Of a DNA stretch of 64,000 nucleotides, positions 1 to 11,689 are shown one piece after another. The notes under the pieces are model-generated. The model searched no databases, was not told the DNA's origin, and saw nothing but the letters and a program-made list of their open reading frames with translations. Both the position numbers and the translations under genes were made by a program. Origin of the DNA: Pyrus communis (taxonomy: Eukaryota; Streptophyta; Magnoliopsida; Rosales; Rosaceae); NCBI RefSeq assembly GCF_963583255.1, contig NC_084811.1, positions 18,494,088-18,558,087 of the forward strand. The letters run 5' to 3'. How positions within the stretch are numbered: position 1 is the stretch's first letter; each line of letters begins with the position of its first letter.

Positions 1-1805
1 ATCCTCACCAAATTGTATCTCAAAATAATCAACAACTTTATCTAATTTGTGGCGAGGATCAAGCACAAGTGCTATAAAAAGATATTGATTCATGTCCTTA
101 AGTGAACCCCAATACTTGTCATATTTTTCTTGCATCAACTTGGAGATCATAGACAAAAGTTCATCATCTTTGTTTTCATGCAAGAGACTTTTGATCTTAA
201 ACAAATCACCAAAAGTAGTATGAACGGTTGGAGTATTAGAACAACATACTTTTAAAGTGACTTCATAAAAAGGTCTCAAAAAGATTGCAAATATCCCCGC
301 CTCACTCCAATCATCCATCGAAGGTGGCCCCTCCCTCATATTATCATGATTGTCTTTAACAAAGTACGGAAGGTAATGACCATCATCTACCTTTAATCTA
401 TCAAAAGCCATCTTGAACTTTAAAGCCGATTCCAACATTAAAAATGTGGAATTCCACCTAGTAGGGACATCCAAAATCACAAGCCCTTTGCTCTCTATTC
501 TCACTTTCTCAACACACCTTTTAAAGCTTTCCAACCTTTGAGGGGAAGATCTTACGTACCTAACTGCATTACGAATGCTTTGTATAGCCGTATTCAACAA
601 TTTTATCCCATCATTCACAACCAAATTGAGGATATGAGCAACACACCTCATATGCAAATATTTTCCATCATGCAAGAGTACATTAGGAATCCCCCACCCA
701 CTTATTCGGTGCACCAAGTCCCTTAAACCGGAATCATTTGCGGAAGCATTGTCAACCGTAATGGTTAACACCTTCTCTATACCTCACTCCACTAAACACT
801 CCTCCAAAAGTTGAGCGATGGATTCTCCTTTATGATTTGGAATAACACAAAAATTCAAAATCTTTTTATGTAACATCCAATCATCATCAATAAAATGGGC
901 GGTGAGAACCATATAATTGGTTTGTTGAATAGAAGTCCATGTGTCCGTTGTTAGACACACCCTAAATGTCTTCAATTGACCCTTCAATTTATCCTTTTCG
1001 GAATAAAACAAGCTAAGTACATCCTTAGCAATTGTCTTACGACTAGGCACTCTCCACATAGGACATGCTTGCATGCAAAAACGGCGAAAACCTTCTCCTT
1101 CAACAAAAGTAAAAGGCAACTCATCTATAATTATCATCTCAACACAAGCCTTAGTTACTTCTTGTTGAGAAAAACCTATAGCTTCCAACTTATCTTTCGT
1201 GCCGGCAAAGGTTAAGATCTTTTGCCTATTTGCGGCAAATATTTCCTTATTAGGACCGTAGCTTCTACATCTTGCTATATGGTTTCTTAAATTAGTTGTA
1301 CCATTTTTATCTGGGTCGGCCATATATGATTGAGCGCAATACTTGCACAACCCCTTAACTCTACCACCCTCAATTTTTCTTTCAAAGTGCTCCCAAACTT
1401 TAGACCTTTCATGACTTTTTAATGATTCCAAAATAGCTTCTTCTTTACTTACTTGGTCACTTTGGTCACCTTCTTTTGGAGTTGCATCGGCGGGATTTCC
1501 GGATCCACCAAGAGAACTAGGAGCTTGTCGAGGTGCCACCATGGTGTTTTGAGACGGAGTTGATTCACCAATGTACATCTAAAATAAGAGAATCATACAA
1601 TTAATTTTTCAAAGAAGAGATTCATTACAATTAATGAATTAATTATTAAACACAAGGGCAAAAGTAATAGAAAGATATGACTACTTACTTCCGATGGTAT
1701 ACTCGAAGATGAGTTTGTTTGATCATGAGGGCTATTTGATTTTGATCTCATTGAGTTTGAACTTGAGCTTGAGGCCCTTGAGACCTTTGACGCCTTTGCG
1801 TTCAT
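1..1805 (-). pseudogene. hAT transposase (BED zinc finger, RICESLEEPER/DAYSLEEPER type), one nonsense codon, C-terminus outside window
   Basis: Exon 1 (1805-1689) encodes a Ser-rich leader of 39 residues. A GTAAGT donor at 1688 and an AG acceptor just before 1578 define a 110-bp phase-0 intron. Exon 2 starts MYIGES at 1578, carries a BED finger (SKVWEHF, then CKYC, NLRNHIARC) and runs into the hAT RNase-H-like core (LTTDTWTS, TVDNASAND, HILNLVV, TRWNST, LDPRHK). The frame stays open from 1578 to base 1 apart from a TGA at 784-786, where relatives have Trp in an E-W-G-I-type context. The residues after the stop are typical of the family, so the lesion is probably recent. The C-terminal dimerisation region would lie left of the window. 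Confidence 0.85.
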
Positions 1806-2705
1806 CTAATTCACACAAAACAATAAGAGGATAGTAGTTAGTACTACAAACTTATACAAAAGTAAATGTTAATCAAAACTGGCAAGCACATTAGTAGAAA
1901 ACTAGCAAGCACATTATTATATCTTGAGAAGATGCAATTTCTGGTGTGACAAGGTTAGATCTGTCTAAAAGAAACTCTGTCAAATATATGCTGCATGGAT
2001 AGCTTCGATTCCAAATTTCCAAGTCACAACCTCACTAGTTGACGGATGACGGAATGAAATGTTTGTTGTTGTTTGGTAACACTTTTGTCTATTCATTTTT
2101 ATGCGATTCATTGTTTATGTATACAGGTTCTGATTAATCTCAAGCTATTGGGATCAATTGGCCTTTTTTTTCCTGTTATTCTAGCGGTAGTCCACGTTAA
2201 AATAAGGCTTATTTTTAGCTAAGCCTACTAATTAGGCAGTGTTAAATCCTAGCTCATGCATAATTGGACAATAAAAGCGATAGTATTATGAAATTGAATC
2301 CTCCTAAATTCGAACTCAAACAAACAATCCAAGGCCCAAGGGTGTTCAATTGAAAATCAAATCAAAGTGCTTTTCATTCAATTAGCCAGGTGTATCTCAT
2401 TACTTGATCTTTTTCTTGCTTTTTGATACATAGACATGCTAATATGCCAATACATGAACTTAACCAGGAATGATGTAAATCCTTCCTATTTTCCACGGGA
2501 TATGCATATTAGAGAGGTACATTTTATAACCGACTTGATGCAATTGATAGTTTGATACCATAAAATAATAACAAACTCTATTCTCTTTAAATGAAAAAAA
2601 CAGTTGGTTATATTCTTTGATGACTCGTGCATTTTTCATAGATATTTTCCAAATCATAAGACAATGGCTTTAAAGAGAATAAATAAAAATAGAACCTGCC
2701 TTGTT

Positions 2706-2853
2706 TAGTCGTCAGCCTTTTTGCCACCAACTACACTATTAGATGAGCTATCCTGTACACTACGAGAAGAAGAACATCTACTTGACGAACTGCCTTCTCT
2801 GTGTTCCAGCCTCGCTGACTTTTTAGATTTTCTTCGTACGGATGACAAATCCT
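2706..2853 (-). other. Possible 5' leader exon of the hAT transcript
   Basis: On the minus strand an acceptor-like TTTTGTAG at about 2854 precedes a Ser/Lys/Arg-rich open stretch of 48 codons that ends in TAA at 2706-2708. About 340 bp upstream, near 3191, is a donor-like AAAAG/GTTAGTG after a pyrimidine-rich (minus strand) stretch with no ATG. This could be a non-coding or upstream-ORF exon of the transposase transcript. No family was recognised and the splicing is only inferred from the site motifs. Confidence 0.3.
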
Positions 2854-3574
2854 ACAAAACAATGAAGTTAGGTAAATGAGGACTGCCATTCCCAAAAATG
2901 TAAAATGAAACCAACAAGGTCCATCCTAATTGCGTTAAAATGATTGGATCTTTTCAAGCAAAATTAGGGTCTGTTTTCATAATTTCAAGCAATTGGATCT
3001 TTTCCCTCTTTGTTCTTTGGATTAAAATTTCACCAAAATTCAATACAATCATGTATTTTAAAAAAATGGAAGAAAAACCCTAATTTTAAACAAATTGAAT
3101 GAAGACATGAATTGGGGGAAACAGATGGGTTTCAATCGAAGTTTTCAAACAAGAAATAATAGAGAATTTTTGAAGCACTTGAGTCACTAACCTTTTGCTA
3201 TGAGTGAGAATGGTCACCACCGCTGGTCCACTGGCGCTAGCTGGGAATGAGAATGGTCACAGTGACTCAGCGAGAGCTTGAGAGAGGATGAATTGGGAAT
3301 GAGAATGGTCACAGTGAGCTTGAGCCTTGAGAGAGAATGAGATTGACAGAGTCTGATAGAGAGATGAGGCTGAGAGAGGATGAAGAAGACCGAGAGCGGA
3401 GAGACTGAGAGTGAGAGCCTTGGGAAAACAGGCGAGGCGGGCGAGACCGAGAGCGGAGAGACTGAGAGCGGATGAAGAAGACCCTAGGTTTTAGGTTACA
3501 CTCGAGCTAAACGGTGGCGTTTTAGAATTAGGATTGTTAATTAATAAAATAGCATAAAACGACGTCGTTTTGAA

Positions 3575-3745
3575 TACTTCGGTTCGGTTCGGTTCGGTTC
3601 GATTTCCGAACCCCAGAAACCGAAACCGAACCAGACATTATTCGGTTCGGTTCGATTCAACCAATTCGGTTCGGTTTTTTTTTTTTTTTGGTTTTTTTCG
3701 GCCTCGGTTCGGTTTTCGGTCCGGTTTTTTTCGGTTTTCGGTTTT
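3575..3745. repeat. TTCGG-type subterminal repeat of hAT element
   Basis: The stretch consists of tandem and spaced TTCGG / CCGAA units interrupted by T-runs. Similar arrays sit next to TAGGGGTGG termini at 11158, 23318 and 24367. In hAT elements such subterminal repeats commonly act as transposase binding sites; that role here is inference. Predicted peptides across it are low-complexity artefacts. Confidence 0.75.
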
Positions 3746-3760
3746 TCCAACCCACCCCTA

Positions 3761-4889
3761 CTAACTAATCTAATACACTTAATAAAAGGGGGAATTGATT
3801 TGGACGAAATTAATTAAATTAGGCAGATTGCAAAACTAAATTAGGTGAATTGAATGGGTAAAAGATTAGACACTAAATTAGTTACACATGTTCATAACAA
3901 TTGAAAAGCAAATTAAAATAAACATGGAAACGAAACTAGGGAAGAAAGAACTTTGAAAGTCTCCAATGGATGCAGATTGCTTGCGGCGCAAGGTCCTCTT
4001 TTTCCTATGGAAGCCACGACATACTCCTTCTTCTCCCAAGGTTGCGGCAAAGCTTAGTTCTGAATGTATGGTGTGTGGTGTGATTGAATCAATGAATGGA
4101 AGAATGAATGGCTGTGTATGGTGTGTAAGGGGGTGCGGCAAAATTGAGATATATATATATATATATATATATATAGTGCACGGCAAAACCCTAGGAAATC
4201 AGAATTAGGGTTAGACTTAGCATAAACAAAGGATTAGGGTTCCTAAGGTGCGGCAAAGCTTGGGAAAATAATTCATAGCCCAATTAATTTCTGATATGGA
4301 CTTATACAATCCAAATCCAAGAGGAAAAGGGTCAATTCCAATCAGAATTCAAAAGGAAAAAGGTTAGGGAAATTCGCCAAAAATTAGGCCTTCTAGAAAC
4401 TATGTGTTTTGTGGCTAATTTTGGGTCTTCTACAAGAAATGAAAGGGGGAAGGGTGCGGCACTCTTTTAGGATTAGATAAGGCTTCTAGAAATCATGTAT
4501 TTAGGTCCACTTGTAGCTAGAATTAAGGTGGAACAAGATTAGGCTAGGATAAGATAGGATAAGGTTTGGATAAGATAAGGTTGTTAGGATAAGTTTCCAT
4601 ATTTCTTGCTCTTTCCTTATCTTCTTTGTCTTGAACTTGTCTTTTGTGATTTGTAACATGTTCCTAGCCTCTTTTGACTCCAAATTCGTCCATCCACCTT
4701 GCTCCATATACAAGCTATCCATAATAAGCCCAAAACTACTCTAAAAGGCTCAAAATTGCCTTTTCTTGCCAACTTTTTCATTAGGACCTACAAACACACC
4801 AAAATAGCTTAAAACACTATAATAAGTAGTAATTAGCTAACTAAATGCAAGGAAACAACATAACTAAGTAGCATAAATATGCTCTTATC
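3761..4889 (-). mobile_element. LTR fragment (TGATAAGAGC-type), interrupted by the hAT element
   Basis: Read on the minus strand, a sequence beginning TGATAAGAGCATATTTATGC at 4889 has the look of the start of a long plant Ty3-type LTR: an AT-rich head, a GTGCCGCACCC segment and a TA microsatellite at 4149-4175. It is cut at 3761 by the hAT end, and its continuation would be left of the window. It abuts a different LTR at 4890, apparently having inserted into it. No coding capacity was seen. Confidence 0.45.
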
Positions 4890-6158
4890 AGTTTTTAATT
4901 TCCATAACAATTAAGTAAGTTAACAACTTAATTCCCCAAATTCTTCTATCAAGCAACCTCTAATTCAAAGATTAATTCTCGAATATTTAATCTTACTGGT
5001 ATTATGGCTGCATCTAACGTCTCGTTAGACTGCCTACGTACCCTAAACGGGGATCAAGCCATTCGTAGTTCACAAATTCCAATTCAATTCAAACAAATGT
5101 ATTACATTAAATGCTTAATAAATTTAAATGCAGAACAACAATATTAGCCTAAAAATACGGCATCGGCTCCCTGGCCACGCGCCGCTGCCGTTGGCGGTCA
5201 GCCGCCCCGATTCACCGGAAAATATCAACTATCTCCAAAAATTACCAAATTTTACTGGAAAGTAGATCTTAATGAGAGGAACAACTTTCATACCTGCGGC
5301 CAAGCCCAATTTGTCCGGAAAACACCTCAAATCGGCCACAAACCGCCAAAAACCCTTAAATTTTGGTGTGTTCAATTCGACCTCAAAGTAACTCTGACGC
5401 CCTTAAACTTGTTTAGGATTTGTTCCACACCTCAAATGGAGTCTAATGGTGGTAGTAATTTGATGGGAACATTTCAAAATTTGAGGAATCTCGAGCAATG
5501 ACCGTCGCACCCCCCAGTGCGTTTTTCCTAATTTCAAGGCCAAATCTATTATTTTTGGGGTGTGCTAGGAAGAGGGAATGATTGGGTTTGAAGTAAGGAT
5601 CAATTTGACACCTTTCATGTCGTTTAAGGTGGCCGGAATCAAAAGATTCGACCGAGTAGGGTCGTGGGTATAACCGGGTCAAAGGATTCCCTCATTCTCC
5701 CCTCTTTCCTTTCCTCTCCTTCCACTCTACCCCTATTGGCCATCCCCCCTTGATTCCTTCCTCCTTCTCTCCTTCTTATGCTTTTCTTTCACTCCCAACC
5801 GTCCATTTTTATTTCTTCCTTTCATCTTAGCCACATATGTGGCATGTCACATGGCTCCAAATTTTCTGGAGCCTTCTAAAGATCTTCTGGAGCCTTCTAA
5901 AGATCTTTAATAACTTCTTCGTTAAAACACCGTTTCACGAACGGTTTATGCCTACGCATTCATGAGATCAAGCTCTATTCAAAAATATAAATTTTGACCT
6001 CGAAAGGTCTACGTATTTTAAATAATTAATGTCCAAACTTTAAACCTTGTAACTAGTTTAATTTAAAGCTAAACTTTTATGAATTAATATAAATTCTCTT
6101 CGCATATTCATAATTATGAATATCCAATTCATATATTTAAATTTTCCAGGGTATTACG
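4890..6158 (-). mobile_element. Chromovirus-like (Del/Tekay type) LTR fragment
   Basis: On the minus strand the segment begins CGTAATACCCTGGAAAATTT near 6158, close to the TGTAATACC start of the solo LTR at 33126. Near its other end it has the block GGGTACGTAGGCAG...CTAACG...AGATGCAGCC, matched at 34590-34640 in that solo LTR. The far end is missing because the 3761-4889 LTR interrupts it. Shared landmarks show the two belong to related LTR families. The lineage name is from memory of plant Del/Tekay LTRs. Confidence 0.55.
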
Positions 6159-7190
6159 ATGCTATTCAATAGACTTTAGGAGAGAATTTAATTTCTAGTT
6201 TTTATTATTTCCGTTTATTTAATAAGGATTTAAAGGTCCATTAGTGCTAAGATTAGTGGTAATTTATTTGACCATTTCTACTTGGTATTTTCAATGCTTG
6301 CCGTTGGTTTTATATATGGACATTGGTTCTCCATTGTAAAAAGACAAAGCCACAACACAAAACCAAAAATCAGTTATTCTACATAGGGGGCTGCGGTAAT
6401 GAAGGCCAAGAAGAGAGCTACTTTGGATTTCTTCTTTGCTAGGGCTACGATGTAGCCTAGTCATGAATACTTATTGCCTTGTGGCATAGTTATTATCAAG
6501 TTTTTCATCTTTATTGAGTATCTTTTGCTAATCGTAATGCGCTTAATTTTTATTTAGATGCTTGATCACCATCTAGGTTTAAATTAGGTTGATTTGATGC
6601 AAGTTAGAGTAGATGCCATACTTAACTTGGGTTTAGCTTCTTGCAATTGATACCATAACCATCTATTTGAAGATGCCATGCAATTAGGGTTTGTGAAAAT
6701 TTCCAACGATTTCCATAGAGCTTAATCGGTTCGTACTTGTTTAAATTCATCTAGATACCATAGAGGGTTAACATGTAAAGATACTTTTGATGCAACCAGA
6801 TGCCATGGCCATTGAATAATTTAGGAAAAATCGATCATCAATATTGGGAACTAATTGAGCATAACATATAAAGGGAATTAAGTAGAATTGGTTATGGTGA
6901 ATTTGGATGCCCTAGGTTTTATTTTCTCATGTTTTTAATTTTATTATTTCATGCATTTCATTTTAAAGTCATATTTCATTTTTAGCTTAATTCAAATCTT
7001 CTATCTTTTCCGTTAAAGCTTCTCCACTATAATTTGTTTTGATTTAGTTATTAAGATTTTAGAATCAATTCGATCTCTGTGGGACGATATCCGTGCTTAT
7101 ATGTTATACAATCATCTTATTCGTATACTTGCGAGCACTAAAATTTGAGACTTAATGAATTTAATTTTTGTTATCTAATTTACGCAACAA
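6159..7190 (+). mobile_element. Probable 3' part of a Ty3-type LTR
   Basis: A TATA-like tatatatgg near 6313 is followed by leader-like sequence and a terminal segment (CTCTGTGGGACGATATC, then ACTTGCGAGCAC) typical of the ends of long plant Gypsy LTRs, ending ACGCAACA at 7190. At that base the sequence switches abruptly to antisense Copia integrase, where the paralogous copy near 43980 continues uninterrupted. No start or target duplication was found, so it is treated as a fragment. Confidence 0.4.
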
Positions 7191-7860
7191 TAGGTTGGGT
7201 GGCAATAGGCCTCAAGGCGGACCAACATAGTTGTGCACAAGATTGCATAGCCCTAGGCAGAAACCGAAAACTTGGTGCTTTCACAAAGGTCCGGGTGATC
7301 ATTTAAATTGCGCTTTATGATCATTATGCGAGGCTGTTTTGGGATGAACATGGGAATTTAATGTCCAATTATAAACCCAAAAGACATCCAATACTTTATC
7401 AAAAATCATCGATACAAACTCTCTGGCATTATCTAGTCTTCCAAACTTTATGGGATAAGTAGGGTAGTGCACCTTTAAAATTGGCCAAGAGGTTTAGCAG
7501 TAATGTATGTGGACAAACATGTGACCAGTTTGTTGATTCATCAACCAAAACCATAAATACTTATATGGTCCGCATTTTGGTTGGATTAGTCCACATATAT
7601 TCCCTTGAATCCACTGTGAAAAGAGGGTCGTTTTGTATCTTTGCTAAGGATGATGTAGAAAATCAGTTTCCCCAACGAGCAAGCTTGGAAATTTGTGCTT
7701 GTAAGCACAAAATCCTTACTTCGAGTAAGGAGAAGCATCATAGCATCATTGTTCCCGGTCGTGCCAAGGCAAGCAAACTGCTCGAATCATCTGGCTCTAA
7801 GCCGGTCACATGTGGCGTTCCTAATTGGGAGGTAGCCCATTGGCCCTAAAATAAAGCTTC
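7191..7860 (-). pseudogene. Copia integrase remnant
   Basis: On the minus strand, peptides resembling the Copia integrase core (IQG.I.G.I.P.CGP-Y-KY, a degenerate LDNA-EF and a VLVD-type segment) can be followed between stops and frameshifts. The opposite strand happens to hold a 122-codon open frame at 7481-7849, which is an antisense shadow. The same block recurs in sense at 43480-44060. Confidence 0.7.
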
Positions 7861-10486
7861 AGCCTCATTTTTCGAGGTGATGCAAAGATATTTCACTCTA
7901 TTTTCCATCAGTGGTTTCATTCATGATCATTGTCATCTCAAATATCCTTAATGCTCAATGACGTTCTTCCAGAACGAAAAGAATATAAGGTTTCTGAAAT
8001 GTTAATTTAGTACCATTCATGCAATGAGAAACGTGCCAATACTCTTAATCAGGTTGGATAGACTTGAAGTCATTGCTAGAGATGTGATTTAGGTATAAAG
8101 TTAGTGTGCGTACAATCGCATTCATCTAGACAACTAACTTTCCCACATTCATACGTAATCACGTATTTAATTGACTTCGGTCACATGTTTTAAGAAACAT
8201 GATTCAATTAACTCATATTCGAGGACAATATCAATAAGATTATCCATAACTAAAACAAACACCAAATGTGAATCTAAGAACATAAAAAAAATGTTCACAA
8301 AGTAAATGGTTTACTAAGGGGATTTGGCCAACAAGGCCATCCATGTCAAAATTCTTTTCTTCCAACGATGTTTGGTGGATCAAAATTAGTCTCACATATT
8401 GGCTACGAGAATGGTACTCCTCAACGACATTGGTTGGGGCATGAATATGTGCATAACCAATGATCTATTCCATTAAGACGAGAAGAGATTTTGCAGGGTT
8501 AAGGTTTGAAAATATTATCCCTTATTCTTGAAGTTTTAGGTCTTAGGTGCCAAAGATCATGCTTCGGGCATGATGCCACACCTTGGCATGCCTTGATTCT
8601 ACCATATATTGTAAAAACAAACTCGAAATTGGATTGTGAGAAAGACAGACCCAAACTTGGGTTCGGTAGGCTCCAACCGAAGCTGGAAGGGTCTGTTCAG
8701 TAGGCCTTTGCTGAAGCAAAACAATACCGTTCGATGCATCTCTGTCGAAGCAGAGCATGCCTTTCGATGCATCTCTATCGAAGTAGGGCATCACCATTCG
8801 ATAGACTCCAGCCGAAGTTGAGTTTATACCGTTTTCTCACATTTATGGTAGTACTCAGATCCAAGAATTTGGTAAACTTTCGTTCTCTACACTGTTTCTT
8901 CGAGAGCGAGTTAGAAACAAGGAAGGACGAGAAAGGTATTCTCCAACCAAAATTTGATCGGATTTATAAACTCCATAATCGTACTCATTCATGGACGTAA
9001 TCATGGTATGCTTTAGGAAATATCTTGCATGATTAGACAGTTCGTATAGGCGAGCCAAAATGCCATGGAATCTTCGTTCGAGAGGTATTTCCGTTTGTAA
9101 TGCTTCGAGCATAAGTCTTTGAATGAAGATCATGACAGAGGCTTATTCAGTTCTTCCATGCTATTGTTGGCTTCAATGGTTTCTCAGCTTCTTGAAAGTC
9201 AAGTGGAGATTTATGTCTTATACCCCACATAAAATGGTTTCTATTAGAAACGTCCAAATTAGGAAAAGCGAACTTGTTACGGTATGACAATCCACTGAAT
9301 GGAGGGAACAAGATTGTGATTGGTGATATAGAAAATAAAATATCCATAAACGTCTAAGTTAGAACATTCGAGTTCTAAGACATGGTTTACATGAAAAACG
9401 TTGGGTTTTCATGGGTATATTGTTTTAATGAATGTTTAGTTCATCAAAGAGAGGTTCCTGCAAGAACACAAAATACAATATGCTGATTTAAGTGTATTGG
9501 ATTTGAGTTGCTTTAGGAACTCAAGTATGAGAAAGGATGTTAATGGTTCAAAGAAGAAAAACAAATTATTGAATCGTTAATGTCCAAAAGTGATATTCGG
9601 GCCAATAATCGTCTTGTCAGATTAATGGACTGCTGGTCACTTTTAATTAATTCAATAAATCGGGACCATACGGGGTCGATCGTGGAAGCAAAATAATGAC
9701 ATGCGGGTCTTATTAGCTTCAACTGGCAGTGATCCAAGTGACAAGTGAATTATAGCTTAATTAGTGTTAACCAAAATATCTCAAAAATTAAATGGGTATG
9801 GTTATGAAGCGGGAATGCCAAAAATTAACATTGGGTCAAAAAAACAACACAACCCAGCTTAATTAGGCTGGCTGTAATGCATGGGTAGGGCCCTACAGCA
9901 TGGTTGCAGGACTTTAGGGGCCTCAAAAAGGCTGTATGCCTTTAGGTAGTGGGTTTGGACAATCCCATTAGTTCAAAACTGCTGGAATTGGGCCAAAAAC
10001 AAGAGTAAGAAAGCAATCCTAGCTTGCTCTGGCTTGGGCTGGTGCAAGATGAAGCCTAGCATGAGTTGGCTTTGGTTTTAGGCCAGAGCGATGCGAGCGT
10101 AGCAGCTCAGAGGTTGCTGGCAAGCGGGCCGAGACGCAGAGGCCAACCTAGCAACGCATGGGCAATAAGCGGGCCATATTTTATGGACAAGGCCCAACAA
10201 GCATCTAGAAGTGGGCCAGGGTGCAAGTACAAGCCTAACATGGCTGCTTACTTGCTGGAATAGGCTAAAGGCTTTAGGCCCGGGGGAACCTTACCCATAC
10301 CAAAAGGCATAGTTGTCAGTGTATGCATTGCAAGCCCAAAGAGTTGTTATTATCGGTCCAGACTTCAAAATGACGTCATTCAATCATGACTGCTCAACGG
10401 GCTAGGTTGCAAGCCAGCCAATGAGGCTCAGCGTGTGGTGGCAATGCAGTGTGGAGTCACAAAAAATCCCAATATTTTTTTATCTT

Positions 10487-10505
10487 TTTTTTTTTTTTTT
10501 TTTTT
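10487..10505. repeat. Poly-T tract
   Basis: An uninterrupted run of T inside the inverted Copia leader. No function is implied. Confidence 0.9.
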
Positions 10506-10977
10506 CGACCTAGGGCTTGAAAACCCCTAATTGCTTCTAATTTATTTCGATGCTTTGACTCACAAATTCCACATAGCAAAAATTGCATAATGCATGCAAC
10601 GCATATATGTTGACAAATATATGAAACATATACAATATATATTGGAAGGTAAATGTAAATGTAGGGGTTCATGCATCATGGGGAATTTTTTCATGCTTCA
10701 TGGTCGTTTCAAATATCTTACTTTATTTTAAAAGAACTTGATTGGTAGAAAACAATTGAGCCTTTGAATTTGTAGAAGATCCTTCTCGGAAAGCCGGAAT
10801 TGCATCTCCAATGCGTTGTATTATGTTCAACAAAGAAAAATTAAATTGAATCAAATAGCATGTATATCAATTCAATGAAATAATAAATTAACCATAAAAA
10901 GAATGATTAAAATATAATACTCCCCTGATTGAATATCAAACTCTCTTTAGCGCAGCGTCAAGAGCGTGCTGATAACG

Positions 10978-11157
10978 TGTTGTAGGCATAATTTACTGAA
11001 CAATTATGGAGGCCAGAGAGATGTGAGCGGCACATAGAGAGAAAAGAGAGAGATGTGTAATTGTGATGTGTGTGTTGTATCACCCCATTGTGCCTTTATT
11101 TATGGTAGTAGGGAAGGTTAAATCCTTACCCTAATAGGATTATAACTCTAATAGGAT
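10978..11157 (-). repeat. 5' LTR (partial) of the inverted Copia copy
   Basis: The segment matches, on the minus strand, the 3' two thirds of the 267-bp LTR at 46685-46951: the ATAAATAAAGGCACAATG block, the TCTCTCT tract, CCTCCATAATTGTTCAG and the end CTACAACA. Its first part is missing at the junction with the hAT-type terminus at 11158. Confidence 0.8.
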
Positions 11158-11345
11158 TAGGGGTGGAAAAAAACACCGAAAATTCCAAATCGAACCGAAA
11201 AAATCCCTAAACCAAGTCGAAAAAATCCCAAATCGAAAATTTTGGTACCCAATCCCGAACCGATCCTGAAATTTCGGTATGAGAATCGATCTCATATTTT
11301 CATTCATTCGGTAATCCCGAACCGAACCGAAATAAAAAAAGTATA
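11158..11345. mobile_element. hAT-type terminus with CCGAA repeats
   Basis: The sequence starts TAGGGGTGGAAAAAAACACCG at 11158 and is followed by spaced AACCGAA / AAATCG units, like the hAT ends at 3760 and 24367. It sits exactly where the Copia LTR is broken, so an insertion is likely. No matching opposite terminus or target duplication was found in the next few hundred bases. Confidence 0.5.
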
Positions 11346-11689
11346 TATTATTTAATTTTAAATATATATTTAGAATTGTAACAGCCATCGGATTTGGTTG
11401 AGATTTAATCTCAACCGTTGAATCCAAATAAAACCTTCACTTAGTCACTCCCTCTTTCAACCTCACTCACCCTCCTTGCCGATTTCTCTCGATTTCTCTC
11501 CTCCTCCTTATTTGCCATCTTCGATTTCGGCCACACCTACATCACATAAGTAACTCACCTTTCTCTCAACTAACCTCTCTGATCTCTCTTTCTCGACTTC
11601 TCATCCCTCACTGTAGAGCCTTCCTTCACCACATAATTGAAGTGTGAGGTATGTATTTTAGCCCAAAGTCATTGTGCTTCATTCCCTTC

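Larger units (their letters stand above)
1..3760 (-). mobile_element. hAT-superfamily DNA transposon, right part (5' end on minus strand)
   Basis: The element holds a BED-zinc-finger hAT transposase on the minus strand. It ends on the right with a hAT-like terminus that reads TAGGGGTGGGTTGG on the minus strand (up to 3760), followed inward by subterminal TTCGG/CCGAA repeats. The other terminus lies left of the window, so the 8-bp target duplication cannot be tested; the flanking 8 bases on the right are ctaactaa. It interrupts LTR-like sequence that resumes at 3761. The superfamily call is strong from the protein; the exact right border is inferred from similar TAGGGGTGG ends elsewhere in the window. 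Confidence 0.8.
7191..11157 (-). mobile_element. Copia retrotransposon, truncated copy in inverted orientation
   Basis: This is the same family as the element at 39901-46951, on the opposite strand. The 5' LTR is at 10978-11157 and the PBS-like TTATCAGCACGCTC lies just inside it. Leader and gag-like sequence with many stops follow, then integrase remnants at 7191-7860. Reverse transcriptase, RNase H and the 3' LTR are absent; the break at 7190/7191 is sharp. The LTR's own 5' end is cut at 11157 by a hAT-type terminus. No open frame of functional length survives. Confidence 0.8.

Noticed and set aside
3541..3764. Frames rich in TEPN / RFGS motifs
   Set aside because: Translation of the TTCGG subterminal repeat.
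7481..7849. 122-codon plus-strand frame
   Set aside because: It is the antisense of a Copia integrase remnant; the minus strand shows the family motifs.
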